Positions 8,431 to 17,560 of a stretch of 62,882 nucleotides of DNA are shown here, piece after piece. Origin of the DNA: Caldisericum sp. (lineage in GTDB: Bacteria > Caldisericota > Caldisericia > Caldisericales > Caldisericaceae); NCBI GenBank assembly GCA_022759145.1, contig JAEMPV010000024.1:3021-65902 (forward strand), read 5' to 3'. The notes below the pieces were generated by a model, which did no database searches, was not told the DNA's origin, and was given only the letters and a program-made list of their open reading frames with translations. Positions within the stretch are counted from its first letter, which is position 1. Every line of letters starts with the position of its first letter. Both the position numbers and the translations under genes were made by a program.

Positions 8431-8460
8431 GGGGGCAAAAAGCCCCCTTTATAGTTTTTT
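8431..8460 (+). terminator. Intrinsic terminator after proS
   Basis: Stem GGGGGC/GCCCCC with an AAAAA loop (8431-8447), followed by a T-rich tract. It separates proS from the converging acpP gene and is the clearest intrinsic terminator in the window. The opposite strand has only a short T stretch, so it may work less well for acpP. Confidence 0.85.
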
Positions 8461-8470
8461 AGTGTAGATT

Positions 8471-8713
8471 TTACTTTAAATGTTCTTTTATGTACTCTAT
8501 TGTACTTCCTACAGTTGTTATCTTCTCAATATCTTCGTCTGGAATCTTCATTCCAAACTCATCCTCGAGAGCCATTGCTATATCAACAAGTGCAAGGGAA
8601 TCTGCTCCCAAATCTTCCACATAGCGTGCTTCATCTGTAATTTTGTCCTCGGAAACTGCAAGTTTTTCCGCAACAACTTTCTTTACTTTTTCTCTTATCT
8701 CTTTTTCTTCCAT
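8471..8713 (-). CDS. acpP: Acyl carrier protein
   Basis: Small acidic carrier (80 residues) for type II fatty acid synthesis. The 4'-phosphopantetheine attachment site is Ser39 in GADSLALVDI. The predicted four-helix layout and length are standard. Ten bases behind fabZ, it is the last gene of the long leftward run, with a Shine-Dalgarno (GGAGG) before the ATG. Confidence 0.95.
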   Translation of the reverse strand: MEEKEIREKVKKVVAEKLAVSEDKITDEARYVEDLGADSLALVDIAMALEDEFGMKIPDEDIEKITTVGSTIEYIKEHLK

Positions 8714-8723
8714 AAATTACCTC

Positions 8724-9170
8724 CTATCCTTCGATTATTTTTATAGCAATTGTGCCTTTCGCAACGAGGCTATCATTAACAAAAGCTTCAACATAACTTT
8801 TTGCAATACCAAACTTAACATTTATCATTTTTGAAACGATTTTAACTGTTTCTCCTGGGTTTACTTTTTTAATAAACCTGAAGTCGTCAACGTTAACTAA
8901 AAATCCAAAAGAATTTTTGAATTTATCTATTGTAAGAAGAATAAAAGCTGAAACCTGTGCACACGTTTCAATAAGTATGACTCCTGGTAATACCGGGAAA
9001 TTTGGGAAATGACCCTTAAAAAATTCCTCGTTTCCATTAAAGGTTTTAAGTCCTATAGCACTTTCTCCCGGCACTACCTCGCTTATTTCGTCAACAAAAA
9101 GAAAAGGCTCCCTGTGAGGAAGATATTCCTTTATTTCCTCTTTACTGATCTTTATTTTCTCCCTGTTCAT
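8724..9170 (-). CDS. fabZ: 3-hydroxyacyl-ACP dehydratase FabZ
   Basis: Hot-dog fold dehydratase that removes water from 3-hydroxyacyl-ACP in fatty acid elongation. The signature GHFPNFPVLPGVILIE carries the catalytic His, and the conserved Glu lies in the following helix. LPHREPFLFVDEI at the N-terminus is typical. At 148 residues it has normal length. Its start lies inside the end of rpsA (29-bp overlap) without a clear Shine-Dalgarno, so translation may be coupled. Followed by acpP, a sensible pairing. Confidence 0.94.
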   Translation of the reverse strand: MNREKIKISKEEIKEYLPHREPFLFVDEISEVVPGESAIGLKTFNGNEEFFKGHFPNFPVLPGVILIETCAQVSAFILLTIDKFKNSFGFLVNVDDFRFIKKVNPGETVKIVSKMINVKFGIAKSYVEAFVNDSLVAKGTIAIKIIEG

Positions 9171-10413
9171 TTTCTAATAAAGCCCTTCTACTTAATTTCA
9201 TTTTTCGATTTTCTTTGTCAATTGACATCACTTTTGCTTGAAGTTTATCCCCAACCTTTACGAAATTTTCAATTTTATCGATCCTTTTCGTGTCGAGTTG
9301 TGATATATGGATCAAACCAGTAATTCCCTCATCAAGTTCAAGCACAACCCCGAAGGGGTGAATCCTTAGAACAGTCCCTTCTACAACACTACCAATCGGG
9401 TATTTCTCTTCAACAACTTCCCAGGGATGAGGTTTTGTTTGTCTTAAACTCAAGGAAACCTTTTCATTATCAAGATTAACTGATAATACTTTAACTTTTA
9501 TTCTCTCGCCGACTTTTACAACTTCGTGCGGATCTTTTCTTCTACCCCATGTAAGTTCATTAATTCTTACGAGGCCCTCAACGCCATTCCCTATATCGAC
9601 AAAAACTCCAAAATCTTGAATCGCCTTAACTACACCTTCATAGATTTCGCCTTTCTTCAAATTTACAAGAGTTTGCTTTTTAAGTTGTTCCTTTTCCTCC
9701 TGCAAGACTTTCAACCTTGAAGCTATAACTCTCTTAATCTTAGGATCAACTTCGAGGAGATGGACGTCGATTTCTTTGCCTACAAAGGATTCAAGAGTTT
9801 CACCCTTCTTTAATCCAACCTGAGATTGTGGTAAGAATGCTGGAACTCCATCAATATCAAGGAGAAGCCCACCTTTAATAACTTTTTCAACCTTTGCTTT
9901 AACTTTCTCCTCATTTTCCATTTTTTTCTTCAAATCTTCGTATTTCTTAACATTATCTGCCATCTTTTTTGAAAGAATTAGATTTGGTCCGTCTCTTAAA
10001 ACCATGACGTCAATTTTATCGCCAACCTTTACAACTTCTCCCGCAGAACTTACTTGCTTATTGGTGAGTCCTTTTAATGGTATAAACACATCTTCCTTTG
10101 TTCCTGCACTAACATATGCACCATTTGGTTCCACTTTAACCACAGTAACAGTTATAATGTCGCCTTTTTTGTAGGATTTCAGAAAGAAATTTCCGTTTTG
10201 GTTGTTTTTGCTTTCATCTTTTGAGGCATTAGTTTTATTAGTTGTTTCACTAACAACACTTCCTTTTTCCTCTAAGACTTTGCTTTGCTCTGCCTTAACT
10301 TTTTCAACATTCTCTAATTTTTCGCTTTGAGGCAATTTTTCTGCAGATGCTTTTTCCAAAATAGATTCAACATCATTAGGATTTACATCTTCATAGAATT
10401 TTTTCTCTTCCAT
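9142..10413 (-). CDS. rpsA: 30S ribosomal protein S1-like, four S1 domains
   Basis: RNA-binding protein of 423 residues with four S1 OB-fold repeats after an 80-residue Lys/Glu-rich N-terminus: about 82-155, 165-232, 250-320 and 333-405. The third (GIYEGVV-type start, DFGVFVDI) and fourth (PFGVVLELDEGITGLIHISQL) are canonical, while the first two are more divergent, as in four-domain S1 proteins of Bacillota and deep-branching lineages. It binds mRNA on the 30S subunit, possibly with a weaker role than six-domain S1. Lies between ptb and fabZ in the core run. Confidence 0.88.
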   Translation of the reverse strand: MEEKKFYEDVNPNDVESILEKASAEKLPQSEKLENVEKVKAEQSKVLEEKGSVVSETTNKTNASKDESKNNQNGNFFLKSYKKGDIITVTVVKVEPNGAYVSAGTKEDVFIPLKGLTNKQVSSAGEVVKVGDKIDVMVLRDGPNLILSKKMADNVKKYEDLKKKMENEEKVKAKVEKVIKGGLLLDIDGVPAFLPQSQVGLKKGETLESFVGKEIDVHLLEVDPKIKRVIASRLKVLQEEKEQLKKQTLVNLKKGEIYEGVVKAIQDFGVFVDIGNGVEGLVRINELTWGRRKDPHEVVKVGERIKVKVLSVNLDNEKVSLSLRQTKPHPWEVVEEKYPIGSVVEGTVLRIHPFGVVLELDEGITGLIHISQLDTKRIDKIENFVKVGDKLQAKVMSIDKENRKMKLSRRALLENEQGENKDQ

Positions 10414-10431
10414 AGTTCACCTCTCTAATCA

Positions 10432-11346
10432 TTATTTTTCTGCTATAAGTGCAGCTAATGCAATTGAATATAATTTAGATTTTTCACTATCTCCACGTGA
10501 AGTTAATACAGCAGGTGCCATTGCTCCCGTTACAACTGCTGCTATTTCAGCATTTCCAAGTTTGGTGAGTGCCTTAAAGAAGGCATTCCCTGTTTCTAAG
10601 TTAGGCATAATTAGAATATCAGCATCACCTGCTACTTCTGACTTCACTTTCTTTATTTCTGCCGCTTCCTTCGACACAGCAAGGTCTGTTGCAAGAGGAC
10701 CATCAACAATGCAGTCCTTAATTTGTCCACGTTTATTCATAACAGCAAGAAGTGCTCCATCAACAGTTGCCTGCATTTTTGGAGAAACAGTTTCAACTGC
10801 TGCAATAACTGCAACTTTTGGTTTTTCTATTCCAAGTTTCTTTGCAATTTGCACATCATAGTTTATCATTGCCTCTTTCATAGCAAGATCGGGCTGTGGA
10901 ATAACCGCAACATCAGAAATTATAAGAAGTTTGTGATAATTTGGTGACTCAAGCACTGCTGCATGTGAAAGGATTCTGCCTTCCGGCAATAACCCTTCTT
11001 GTTTGTCGAGGATACCTCTCATGTAAGTAGCGCTTTGGCAGAGTCCTTTCATAATAAAGTCTGCTTTCTTTTCTCTTACAAGTCTTACAGCCTGTCTAAC
11101 TGCCTCTTTTTCGTCCTTTACATCAACTACTTCAAACATTGACATATCGATGTTATTTGTCTCGCACACTCTCTTTACTTCGTCTTTGTCTGCAAAAATT
11201 ATTGCGTTTACTATGCCTTCTTTTATTGCATTAGAAACTGCTTGAAGAGTGTGCAAATCCTGACCGTACGCAACTGAAACAGTCCTTTTTTCTTTTAAAG
11301 AACGAACAGCTTCAAGCAATTCATCAAGCTTTTTTATCATTTCCAT
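10432..11346 (-). CDS. ptb: Phosphate butyryltransferase
   Basis: Member of the phosphate acetyl/butyryltransferase family, 304 residues. Converts butyryl-CoA (or branched acyl-CoA) plus phosphate to butyryl-phosphate. It matches Ptb through the regions KADFIMKGLCQS, RILSHAAVLESP, and the C-terminal TGAMAPAVLTSRGDS. Butyrate kinase lies 52 bases upstream in the same direction, completing substrate-level ATP formation from acyl-CoA. Fermentation of amino acids or sugars to butyrate or branched acids is the likely context. Shine-Dalgarno GAGG precedes the ATG. Confidence 0.93.
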   Translation of the reverse strand: MEMIKKLDELLEAVRSLKEKRTVSVAYGQDLHTLQAVSNAIKEGIVNAIIFADKDEVKRVCETNNIDMSMFEVVDVKDEKEAVRQAVRLVREKKADFIMKGLCQSATYMRGILDKQEGLLPEGRILSHAAVLESPNYHKLLIISDVAVIPQPDLAMKEAMINYDVQIAKKLGIEKPKVAVIAAVETVSPKMQATVDGALLAVMNKRGQIKDCIVDGPLATDLAVSKEAAEIKKVKSEVAGDADILIMPNLETGNAFFKALTKLGNAEIAAVVTGAMAPAVLTSRGDSEKSKLYSIALAALIAEK

Positions 11347-11398
11347 AGTGCCTCCTCATTTTATAAATTTAACTCAATTTATTTAATTATATCACAAA

Positions 11399-12463
11399 CT
11401 ATGAATAAATTTTTGTAGACTCTTCACCTTTTAGAACTCTAAGGGCAGCATACGCAAGTGCCTCCATTTCAAACTCGCCCGGATAGGGAATTATCCTTGC
11501 AATAAAACCTACTCTTTTTTGTATTTCTTCAATAACTTCTTTATTATAGGCAATTCCTCCTGTTATAATAATTGCTTCAACATTCCCTTTTAGAACAGTA
11601 GCCATCGCTCCAATTTCTTTTGCTATTTGATAGCACATTGCCTCAAAAACCTCTTTAGCAAAAGTATCGCCATTTTTTGCTCTTTCGATAACTTCCCTAA
11701 TATTGTTAGTTCCCAAATACGAATAAACTCCGCCTTCTTTTGTATACAATCTTAAAAGGTCATTCCTTGTATACTTGTTTGAATAAGACATATTCACTAC
11801 ATCAATCGAGGGAAGTCCTCCAGCTCTTTCTGGAGAAAACGGACCCCCTTCATTTGCATTATTCACATCTACAATTCTGCCTTTTTTAACGGCGGCAATT
11901 GTAATCCCGCCACCAAGATGAGCAACTATTACATTTAAATCCTCGACCTTTTTCCCAACGCTTTCTGCATACCTATACATGCTTGCCCTAACATTAAGTG
12001 CATGAAGAAGTGATTTTCTTTGTATTTCTTTAAGACCAGAGATTCTTGCAATATCCTCAAATTCATCAACACATACCGGGTCCGCAATAAAAGCGGGTTT
12101 GCCTATTAAAGTTGCAATATCATGAGCTATAAGACCGCCAAGTGTTGAAGGATGTTCTTGCTCTTTTGAATAAAGTTTTAGGTCATTAATTAAAGCCTCG
12201 TTTACAATGTATGTTCCTGCCTCAATTGGTTTTACTATACCACCTCGTCCAATTACAGCATCCACCTCATCTAAACCAATGCCGTTTCTCTTTAGGAAAT
12301 TTAACACTGCTTCTTTTCTGTAATCAAGTTGTTCAAGAACCGACTTAAACTTAGAAAGTTCTTGTTTATCATGTCTTATTGTTTCTTCTAAAATTTTGTT
12401 CTTATCTTCGAATAATGCAACTTTTGTAGAAGTTGAACCTGGATTAATTACTAGAATTTTCAT
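11399..12463 (-). CDS. buk: Butyrate kinase
   Basis: ASKHA-fold acyl phosphate kinase, 354 residues from the chosen ATG. It forms butyrate and ATP from butyryl-phosphate and ADP. The N-terminal phosphate-binding strand KILVINPGSTSTKVALF, the HLGGGITIAAV loop and the IIITGGIAYNKE adenosine motif are intact. A TTG five codons upstream is possible, but GGGAGG lies properly before the ATG at 12463. It overlaps the end of recN by 20 bp and precedes ptb. A branched-chain acyl substrate is possible. Confidence 0.93.
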   Translation of the reverse strand: MKILVINPGSTSTKVALFEDKNKILEETIRHDKQELSKFKSVLEQLDYRKEAVLNFLKRNGIGLDEVDAVIGRGGIVKPIEAGTYIVNEALINDLKLYSKEQEHPSTLGGLIAHDIATLIGKPAFIADPVCVDEFEDIARISGLKEIQRKSLLHALNVRASMYRYAESVGKKVEDLNVIVAHLGGGITIAAVKKGRIVDVNNANEGGPFSPERAGGLPSIDVVNMSYSNKYTRNDLLRLYTKEGGVYSYLGTNNIREVIERAKNGDTFAKEVFEAMCYQIAKEIGAMATVLKGNVEAIIITGGIAYNKEVIEEIQKRVGFIARIIPYPGEFEMEALAYAALRVLKGEESTKIYS

Positions 12464-14165
12464 TTTTCCACCTCCCAATAAGTTCTTTTGCTTGTTTAAT
12501 TGTTGTTTCAGTAATATTTGTACCTGAAATCATTCTTGCAATTTCGTTTACTTTCTCAAATTCATTTAGTTTCCTAACATTAAGGATTGTTTCATTGTCT
12601 TTTACTACTTTCTCAACTGTAAAATGTTCAGAAGGAAGCGAAGCAATTTGTGGTAAGTGCGTTATACATATTACCTGTCTGTATTTGGAGATTTCAAGTA
12701 ACTTTTCAGCAACTTTCTCCCCAGTTTTACCACCGATCCCTGCATCAACTTCATCAAATGCCAATACGGGTATATCATCAACTTTCGCTATCACATACTT
12801 TATTGCAAGCATTACTCTCGAAAGTTCTCCGCCTGATGCAATGCTTGCAAGGGGCTTAAATTCATGTGGCGGGTTCGGGCTTATAAGGAATTCACATGTA
12901 TCTATGCCGTCGCTAAAAAGTTTATATGTTTTATCTCCTATTTTTAAACCATCCGGATCTTCTACTTGTTTTAGACTTACAAAAAATTTTGCATTTTCCA
13001 TAGCTAAGTCCCTAAGTTCGTTTTCTATTTGTTTCTCGAATTCTCTTGCAGTATTTTCTCTTAATTTCGAGAGTTCGATAACCTCCTCTTTTAGTCTTGT
13101 TTCAAGAATGTTCTTTTCCTTATATAATTCGTCTATTTCAAAAGATATTTCGTTAAAACTCTTGATTGAATTTTTTAATTCTGAAAGGTATTCTATTAAG
13201 TCCTTAACACTTTTCTTATATTTAAGTTTCAGTTTGCTAATTTCATCGAGCCTGCTTTCAAGGTAATTGAGCCTCTCGGGATCAACAACGAGGCTTGAAT
13301 AGAAATTCCCAATGTCACGAGAAATTTCTTTAATGTCAATAAGGTTCGTCTCGAGACGATCTTTAAAACTTTTTATGGCTTCTGAATATTCGCTTGCTTT
13401 TTGCAAAATATTTATCGAATATGCTATGCCCTTTATAACAGAAAACTCACCTGAACTAAGGACTTGCTGAACATCCTCCAATGTTGTAATGAGTTCTCTT
13501 GCATTACTGAGTAATCTGTATTCTGACTCTAACTCTTCTTCTTCGCCTTCTTTAAGATTTGCTTTTTCAAGTTCCGCAATCTCATAATTAATGAAATCTC
13601 TTTCTTCACGAAACTTCTGATCTTTTTCCTCTAAATCTTTGATCCTCTTTTGTAAGCTTCTATATTCACTTATGTCCTTCAGAACTGCCTCTTTTAATTT
13701 TAAGATCTTTTCTCCACCGAATTTATCAAGATAATCTAAGTGAGTTGACTTATCAAGAAGACTCTGTATTTCATGCTGTCCGTGCATATCGATCAGGTTT
13801 CTTCCAATTTCGGATAATTGCTTCAAAGAAATAAGATGTCCGTTTACAATAACCTTGCTTTTAGTTTTTGAAATAGTTCTTGATATTACCACAACATCTT
13901 CCCCTTCATAAAGAGAAAAACTTTCAAGTAGAGATTTAATTTTTGGGTTTTCACCTATATAAAAACTTGCTTCAACTGTTGCCGACTCCTCACCAGTTCT
14001 TATAATATCCGAACTTGCATTCCCCCCACAAGCAAGCGCAATTGCATTCATAATAATTGTTTTACCTGCTCCAGTCTCTCCGGTAATAATAATCAGATTA
14101 TCATTAAACGATAGTTCAATGCTTTTTGCGATTGCTAAATTTTTAATAATCAAGCCTAATAGCAT
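12444..14165 (-). CDS. recN: DNA repair protein RecN
   Basis: SMC-like ATPase for double-strand break repair, 573 residues. Walker A (GETGAGKT) lies near residue 35, two long coiled-coil arms run from about 150 to 370, and the ABC signature (SGGELSRVMLAIK) plus Walker B (VLAFDEVDAGIGG) lie in the C-terminal head. The ATG at 14165 starts 2 bases after the nadK stop and is preferred to a GTG five codons earlier. NAD kinase, TlyA and RecN often neighbour one another in Bacillota and related phyla. Confidence 0.95.
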   Translation of the reverse strand: MLLGLIIKNLAIAKSIELSFNDNLIIITGETGAGKTIIMNAIALACGGNASSDIIRTGEESATVEASFYIGENPKIKSLLESFSLYEGEDVVVISRTISKTKSKVIVNGHLISLKQLSEIGRNLIDMHGQHEIQSLLDKSTHLDYLDKFGGEKILKLKEAVLKDISEYRSLQKRIKDLEEKDQKFREERDFINYEIAELEKANLKEGEEEELESEYRLLSNARELITTLEDVQQVLSSGEFSVIKGIAYSINILQKASEYSEAIKSFKDRLETNLIDIKEISRDIGNFYSSLVVDPERLNYLESRLDEISKLKLKYKKSVKDLIEYLSELKNSIKSFNEISFEIDELYKEKNILETRLKEEVIELSKLRENTAREFEKQIENELRDLAMENAKFFVSLKQVEDPDGLKIGDKTYKLFSDGIDTCEFLISPNPPHEFKPLASIASGGELSRVMLAIKYVIAKVDDIPVLAFDEVDAGIGGKTGEKVAEKLLEISKYRQVICITHLPQIASLPSEHFTVEKVVKDNETILNVRKLNEFEKVNEIARMISGTNITETTIKQAKELIGRWKNENSSN

Positions 14166-14167
14166 AT

Positions 14168-14989
14168 TTAACTTCCCCACCCAAATTTTTTATTCAGTAC
14201 ATCGAAAAAGTTTTTGCCTTTAAGATGAACTATTTTCAAGTTCTTGTCATGTTTTCTAAACTCCAACCTGTCGAATTTCTTAAGTTCATTCACTTTAAGT
14301 CCATCTCTCAAAAATGCAAAGGATCCATCCGTTTCAATTTCCAATTCAAGAACATCAGTTTCAGACAAAATTAAAGGCCGTGCCGAGAGTTTATGAGGAG
14401 CAATAAAACTAAGCTCATAAACCTGTGCCTGCGGAACAATTATGGGTCCACCCAATGACAAAGAGTATGCGGTAGAACCAGTTGATGTAGAAACAACTAC
14501 GCCATCGCTTCTAAATTTACCCGCCTTATAACCATTAACTGCGATATCGACTTGAAGTATTTTATCTTCAATCCTCTTTGCAATTACGAAATCATTAACG
14601 GCATAATAATGTTGATCTTCATCACTATTAATTTCACAACTTAAAGACATTCTTTCTTCAATGAAGAATTCTCCTTTAAGTAACTTTTCGACTGCAATGA
14701 AGACATCCATTCCTTCAACATCGGTTAAGAATCCAAAATTTCCAAGATTAATTCCAAGTACTGACGCATCAAGTTTCATCGCTATGCGCGATGCGCCTAA
14801 AAATGTCCCATCTCCACCAAGACTAATCACTATCATTGATTCGTCGGGTTTTAGTTTTTCAAAATCTCCGTTTTTAAAAACTTCAATCTCCTTTTTTTTA
14901 AGAAAAGACTCTAATTCTCGTGCAACTTCAACTAAGTAAGGATCATCTTTGTAAAAAATACCTATTTTTTTCACTTCGACTTTTCCCAT
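14168..14989 (-). CDS. nadK: NAD kinase
   Basis: Phosphorylates NAD to NADP. It has 273 residues with the GGDGTFLGA motif (GGDG at 58-61, catalytic Asp60), the NDFVIAKR segment, and the conserved glycine-rich SDGVVVSTSTGSTAYSLS block. The start overlaps the end of tlyA by 19 bp. The GGAGG directly before the ATG is closer than optimal, so the exact start is a little uncertain. Confidence 0.94.
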   Translation of the reverse strand: MGKVEVKKIGIFYKDDPYLVEVARELESFLKKKEIEVFKNGDFEKLKPDESMIVISLGGDGTFLGASRIAMKLDASVLGINLGNFGFLTDVEGMDVFIAVEKLLKGEFFIEERMSLSCEINSDEDQHYYAVNDFVIAKRIEDKILQVDIAVNGYKAGKFRSDGVVVSTSTGSTAYSLSLGGPIIVPQAQVYELSFIAPHKLSARPLILSETDVLELEIETDGSFAFLRDGLKVNELKKFDRLEFRKHDKNLKIVHLKGKNFFDVLNKKFGWGS

Positions 14990-15759
14990 GCCTCCTCTAC
15001 AATTGTATCAATAATTTCGTCTTTCACAAATACTCCTTCTTTTCTAATATGGAAAAAGAACTCGATATTCCCCTTACCTCCTTTTATTGGAGAGTATGTT
15101 ATATTAACAACGCTCAAACCAATACCTTTTATTTTGCTCAAAAGATTACAAAGTATTTCCTTGTGAAATACTTTGTCTCTTACAATTCCTTTTTTAAGAT
15201 ATTTTGGCTCACCTTCAAACTGCGGCTTTATAAGTGAAATTATGTCGCCATCATCTTTAAGAATATTTAAAACTGAAGGTAGAATCTTAAGGACGGATAT
15301 AAAAGATACATCAATTGTTACAATATCTACGATTTCTTTGACAATTTCGTTTGATAAAAATCTTGCGTTAAATTCTTCAATAACTACGACTCTCTCGTCC
15401 TTAAGAAGCGACGAATCTAATAAGTTTTTTCCAACATCAATAGCATAAACTTTCTTTGCTCCATGCTTTAAAAGACAATCAGTAAACCCGCCCGTAGAAG
15501 CCCCAATATCTGCGCATACTTTTTCTTTTGCATCTATATTAAATTGATTAAGCGCAAATTCTAATTTAAGCCCGCCTCTACTTACATATTTCTTTTCTTC
15601 AACAACCTCAATAATATCGTTCTCAGAAACTTGTTCGCTTGGCTTTATTGCCTTGCGGCCATTAACAAGAACCTTGCCTTCGAGAATAAAGGTTTTTGCT
15701 AAAGTTCTGCTATCTAAAAGTCTTCTATTTACTATTTCCTCATCAAGCCTTCTTTTCAA
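14971..15759 (-). CDS. tlyA: TlyA-family 2'-O-methyltransferase
   Basis: Predicted rRNA cytidine 2'-O-methyltransferase of 262 residues. An N-terminal S4 RNA-binding domain (about 1-60, VNGRKAIKPSEQV) is followed by an FtsJ/RrmJ-like Rossmann methyltransferase domain with the SAM site CADIGASTGGFTDCLL near residue 85 and the VTIDVSFIS segment. In mycobacteria TlyA methylates 16S and 23S rRNA. It sits between dxs and nadK, overlapping both. Its rRNA target here is inferred from the family. Confidence 0.9.
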   Translation of the reverse strand: MKRRLDEEIVNRRLLDSRTLAKTFILEGKVLVNGRKAIKPSEQVSENDIIEVVEEKKYVSRGGLKLEFALNQFNIDAKEKVCADIGASTGGFTDCLLKHGAKKVYAIDVGKNLLDSSLLKDERVVVIEEFNARFLSNEIVKEIVDIVTIDVSFISVLKILPSVLNILKDDGDIISLIKPQFEGEPKYLKKGIVRDKVFHKEILCNLLSKIKGIGLSVVNITYSPIKGGKGNIEFFFHIRKEGVFVKDEIIDTIVEEAWEKSK

Positions 15760-17560
15760 TCATTTCAACCCCAAGTTTTATAATATTTTCTTCGGAAATG
15801 CCATATTTTTTAAGCAAATAATCCCTCTTTCCCTGTTCTGGGAAAAAGTCATCGATTGCAATATTTGTAACATAAACACCAAAGTCAGAAAGGAATGCTT
15901 TAATACTTTCGCCAAAACCTCCTCTTTTTATGCCATCTTCAACTGTAATAACTCTTTTACTTTTTAATGCTTCGCTCAGTATTAAATCTTTATCAAAAGG
16001 TTTTGCAAAAATCGCATTAATAAGCCCGACGCTATATCCTTTTTTCTTAAGTTGTTCAAATGCTTTTAAGGCTTCAAAAAATACAGGACCAAGAGTAATT
16101 ATAGTTAAGTCCTTACCAGATTCGATAAGTTCACCTTTACCTATTTCAAGGACGAATCTCTTGCTAAACCCATCGTTTGCATAATCTTTTGGATATCTTA
16201 TAGCAAAAGGCAGGTTTTCAGATATGGCAAGCTCCATAAGCCCTTCTAATTCAAATGAATCTTTTGGAGCTGCTATCACAAAATTTGGAATCGGTGATAA
16301 ATAAGCAATGTCAAAAATACCTTGATGGGTAGGCCCGTCATCTGAGACTATGCCTGCTCTATCTATTGCAAATACTACACCCAAAGACATTATGGAAACA
16401 TCATGAATTAGTTGATCAAGCGCTCTTTGAAGAAAAGTAGAGTAAATTGCAACTACAGGCTTAAAACCTTCTTTCGCAAGGGCTGCTGCAGTAGTAACAG
16501 CGCACTGTTCGGCAATGCCTACATCTAAAAATCTATCTCTAAATTGCTCTTTCATGTAACTCGTTTTTGTTCCATCAGGCATTGCTGCAGTTATTGCAAC
16601 GACCTTTTCATTTCGCTTTGCTATTTCTACAAGTTTCCTTCCAAAAATATCAGAAAAACTCTTTTTACCTTCAGAATTCACTGTGCCATTCTCTGGATCA
16701 AAAGGCTCTGCGCTGTGGAATTTATCTGGTTTTTCTTCTGATGGCTTAAAACCATAGCCTTTCTTGGTTACAACATGAACAACAACTGGACCGTTAATAT
16801 TTTTTACCCTGTTAAAAGTATCAATAAGTTCGTATAAATCATGACCGTCAACGGGTCCAATATATGTAAAACCAAATTCTTCAAAAAGAACATTTGGCAA
16901 AATTAGCTCTTTAATGGCAAGTTTGAATTTTCGAGCAAAGTTTTTACCCAGGAACTTTTTTAAAATTTGATAAGACTTTGACGTCCTTAGCTTTGCAAGA
17001 TACTTTGATATAGCACCTACATTCTTTGAGATTGACATTCCATTATCATTTAAAACTACTATTACCTTTTCTCCTAAATTCCCTAAATTATTCAAACCTT
17101 CATACGCCTCTCCACCGGTAAGCGCACCGTCTCCGATAAGAGCAACCACTTCATAATTTTCCTTTTTTAATTTTCTTGAAACAACAAATCCAAGAGCAAG
17201 TGCAAGTGAAGTTGAAGCATGTCCTGCAATAAACGCATCATATGGACTCTCAATGGGATTTGCGTACCCGCTCAATCCTTCGTAAGTTCTTAAAGTTGAG
17301 AAATTTTCTCTCCTTCCGGTAATGATTTTATGTGCATATGCTTGATGAGAAACATCAAAAATTAACTTATCTTTGCTAAAATCAAACACATAATGAAGTG
17401 CGAGCGTTAGCTCAACTACACCTAAATTTGATGCAAGATGACCACCAGTTTTAGAAACTACTTCGATTATAAGATCCCTTATTTCTTTTGATAGTTCCTG
17501 CAATTCATTTATTCGGAGACTCTTAATGTCCCTCGGCGAATTTATCTTTTCAACGAGCAT
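15743..17560 (-). CDS. dxs: 1-deoxy-D-xylulose-5-phosphate synthase
   Basis: Thiamine-diphosphate enzyme for the first step of the MEP isoprenoid pathway (pyruvate plus glyceraldehyde-3-phosphate). Its 605 residues match the family. The ThDP motif GDGALTGGEAYEGLNN lies near 140, followed by the transketolase pyrimidine domain (about 310-470, with the catalytic Glu in DVGIAEQ) and a C-terminal domain. It directly abuts the prenyl transferase gene (no gap), so isoprenoid supply and chain elongation are co-expressed. Confidence 0.96.
   Translation of the reverse strand: MLVEKINSPRDIKSLRINELQELSKEIRDLIIEVVSKTGGHLASNLGVVELTLALHYVFDFSKDKLIFDVSHQAYAHKIITGRRENFSTLRTYEGLSGYANPIESPYDAFIAGHASTSLALALGFVVSRKLKKENYEVVALIGDGALTGGEAYEGLNNLGNLGEKVIVVLNDNGMSISKNVGAISKYLAKLRTSKSYQILKKFLGKNFARKFKLAIKELILPNVLFEEFGFTYIGPVDGHDLYELIDTFNRVKNINGPVVVHVVTKKGYGFKPSEEKPDKFHSAEPFDPENGTVNSEGKKSFSDIFGRKLVEIAKRNEKVVAITAAMPDGTKTSYMKEQFRDRFLDVGIAEQCAVTTAAALAKEGFKPVVAIYSTFLQRALDQLIHDVSIMSLGVVFAIDRAGIVSDDGPTHQGIFDIAYLSPIPNFVIAAPKDSFELEGLMELAISENLPFAIRYPKDYANDGFSKRFVLEIGKGELIESGKDLTIITLGPVFFEALKAFEQLKKKGYSVGLINAIFAKPFDKDLILSEALKSKRVITVEDGIKRGGFGESIKAFLSDFGVYVTNIAIDDFFPEQGKRDYLLKKYGISEENIIKLGVEMIEKKA

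Noticed and set aside
12595-13266. 223-residue plus-strand frame inside recN
   Set aside because: Ser/Phe-rich translation antisense to conserved RecN sequence, no family similarity.
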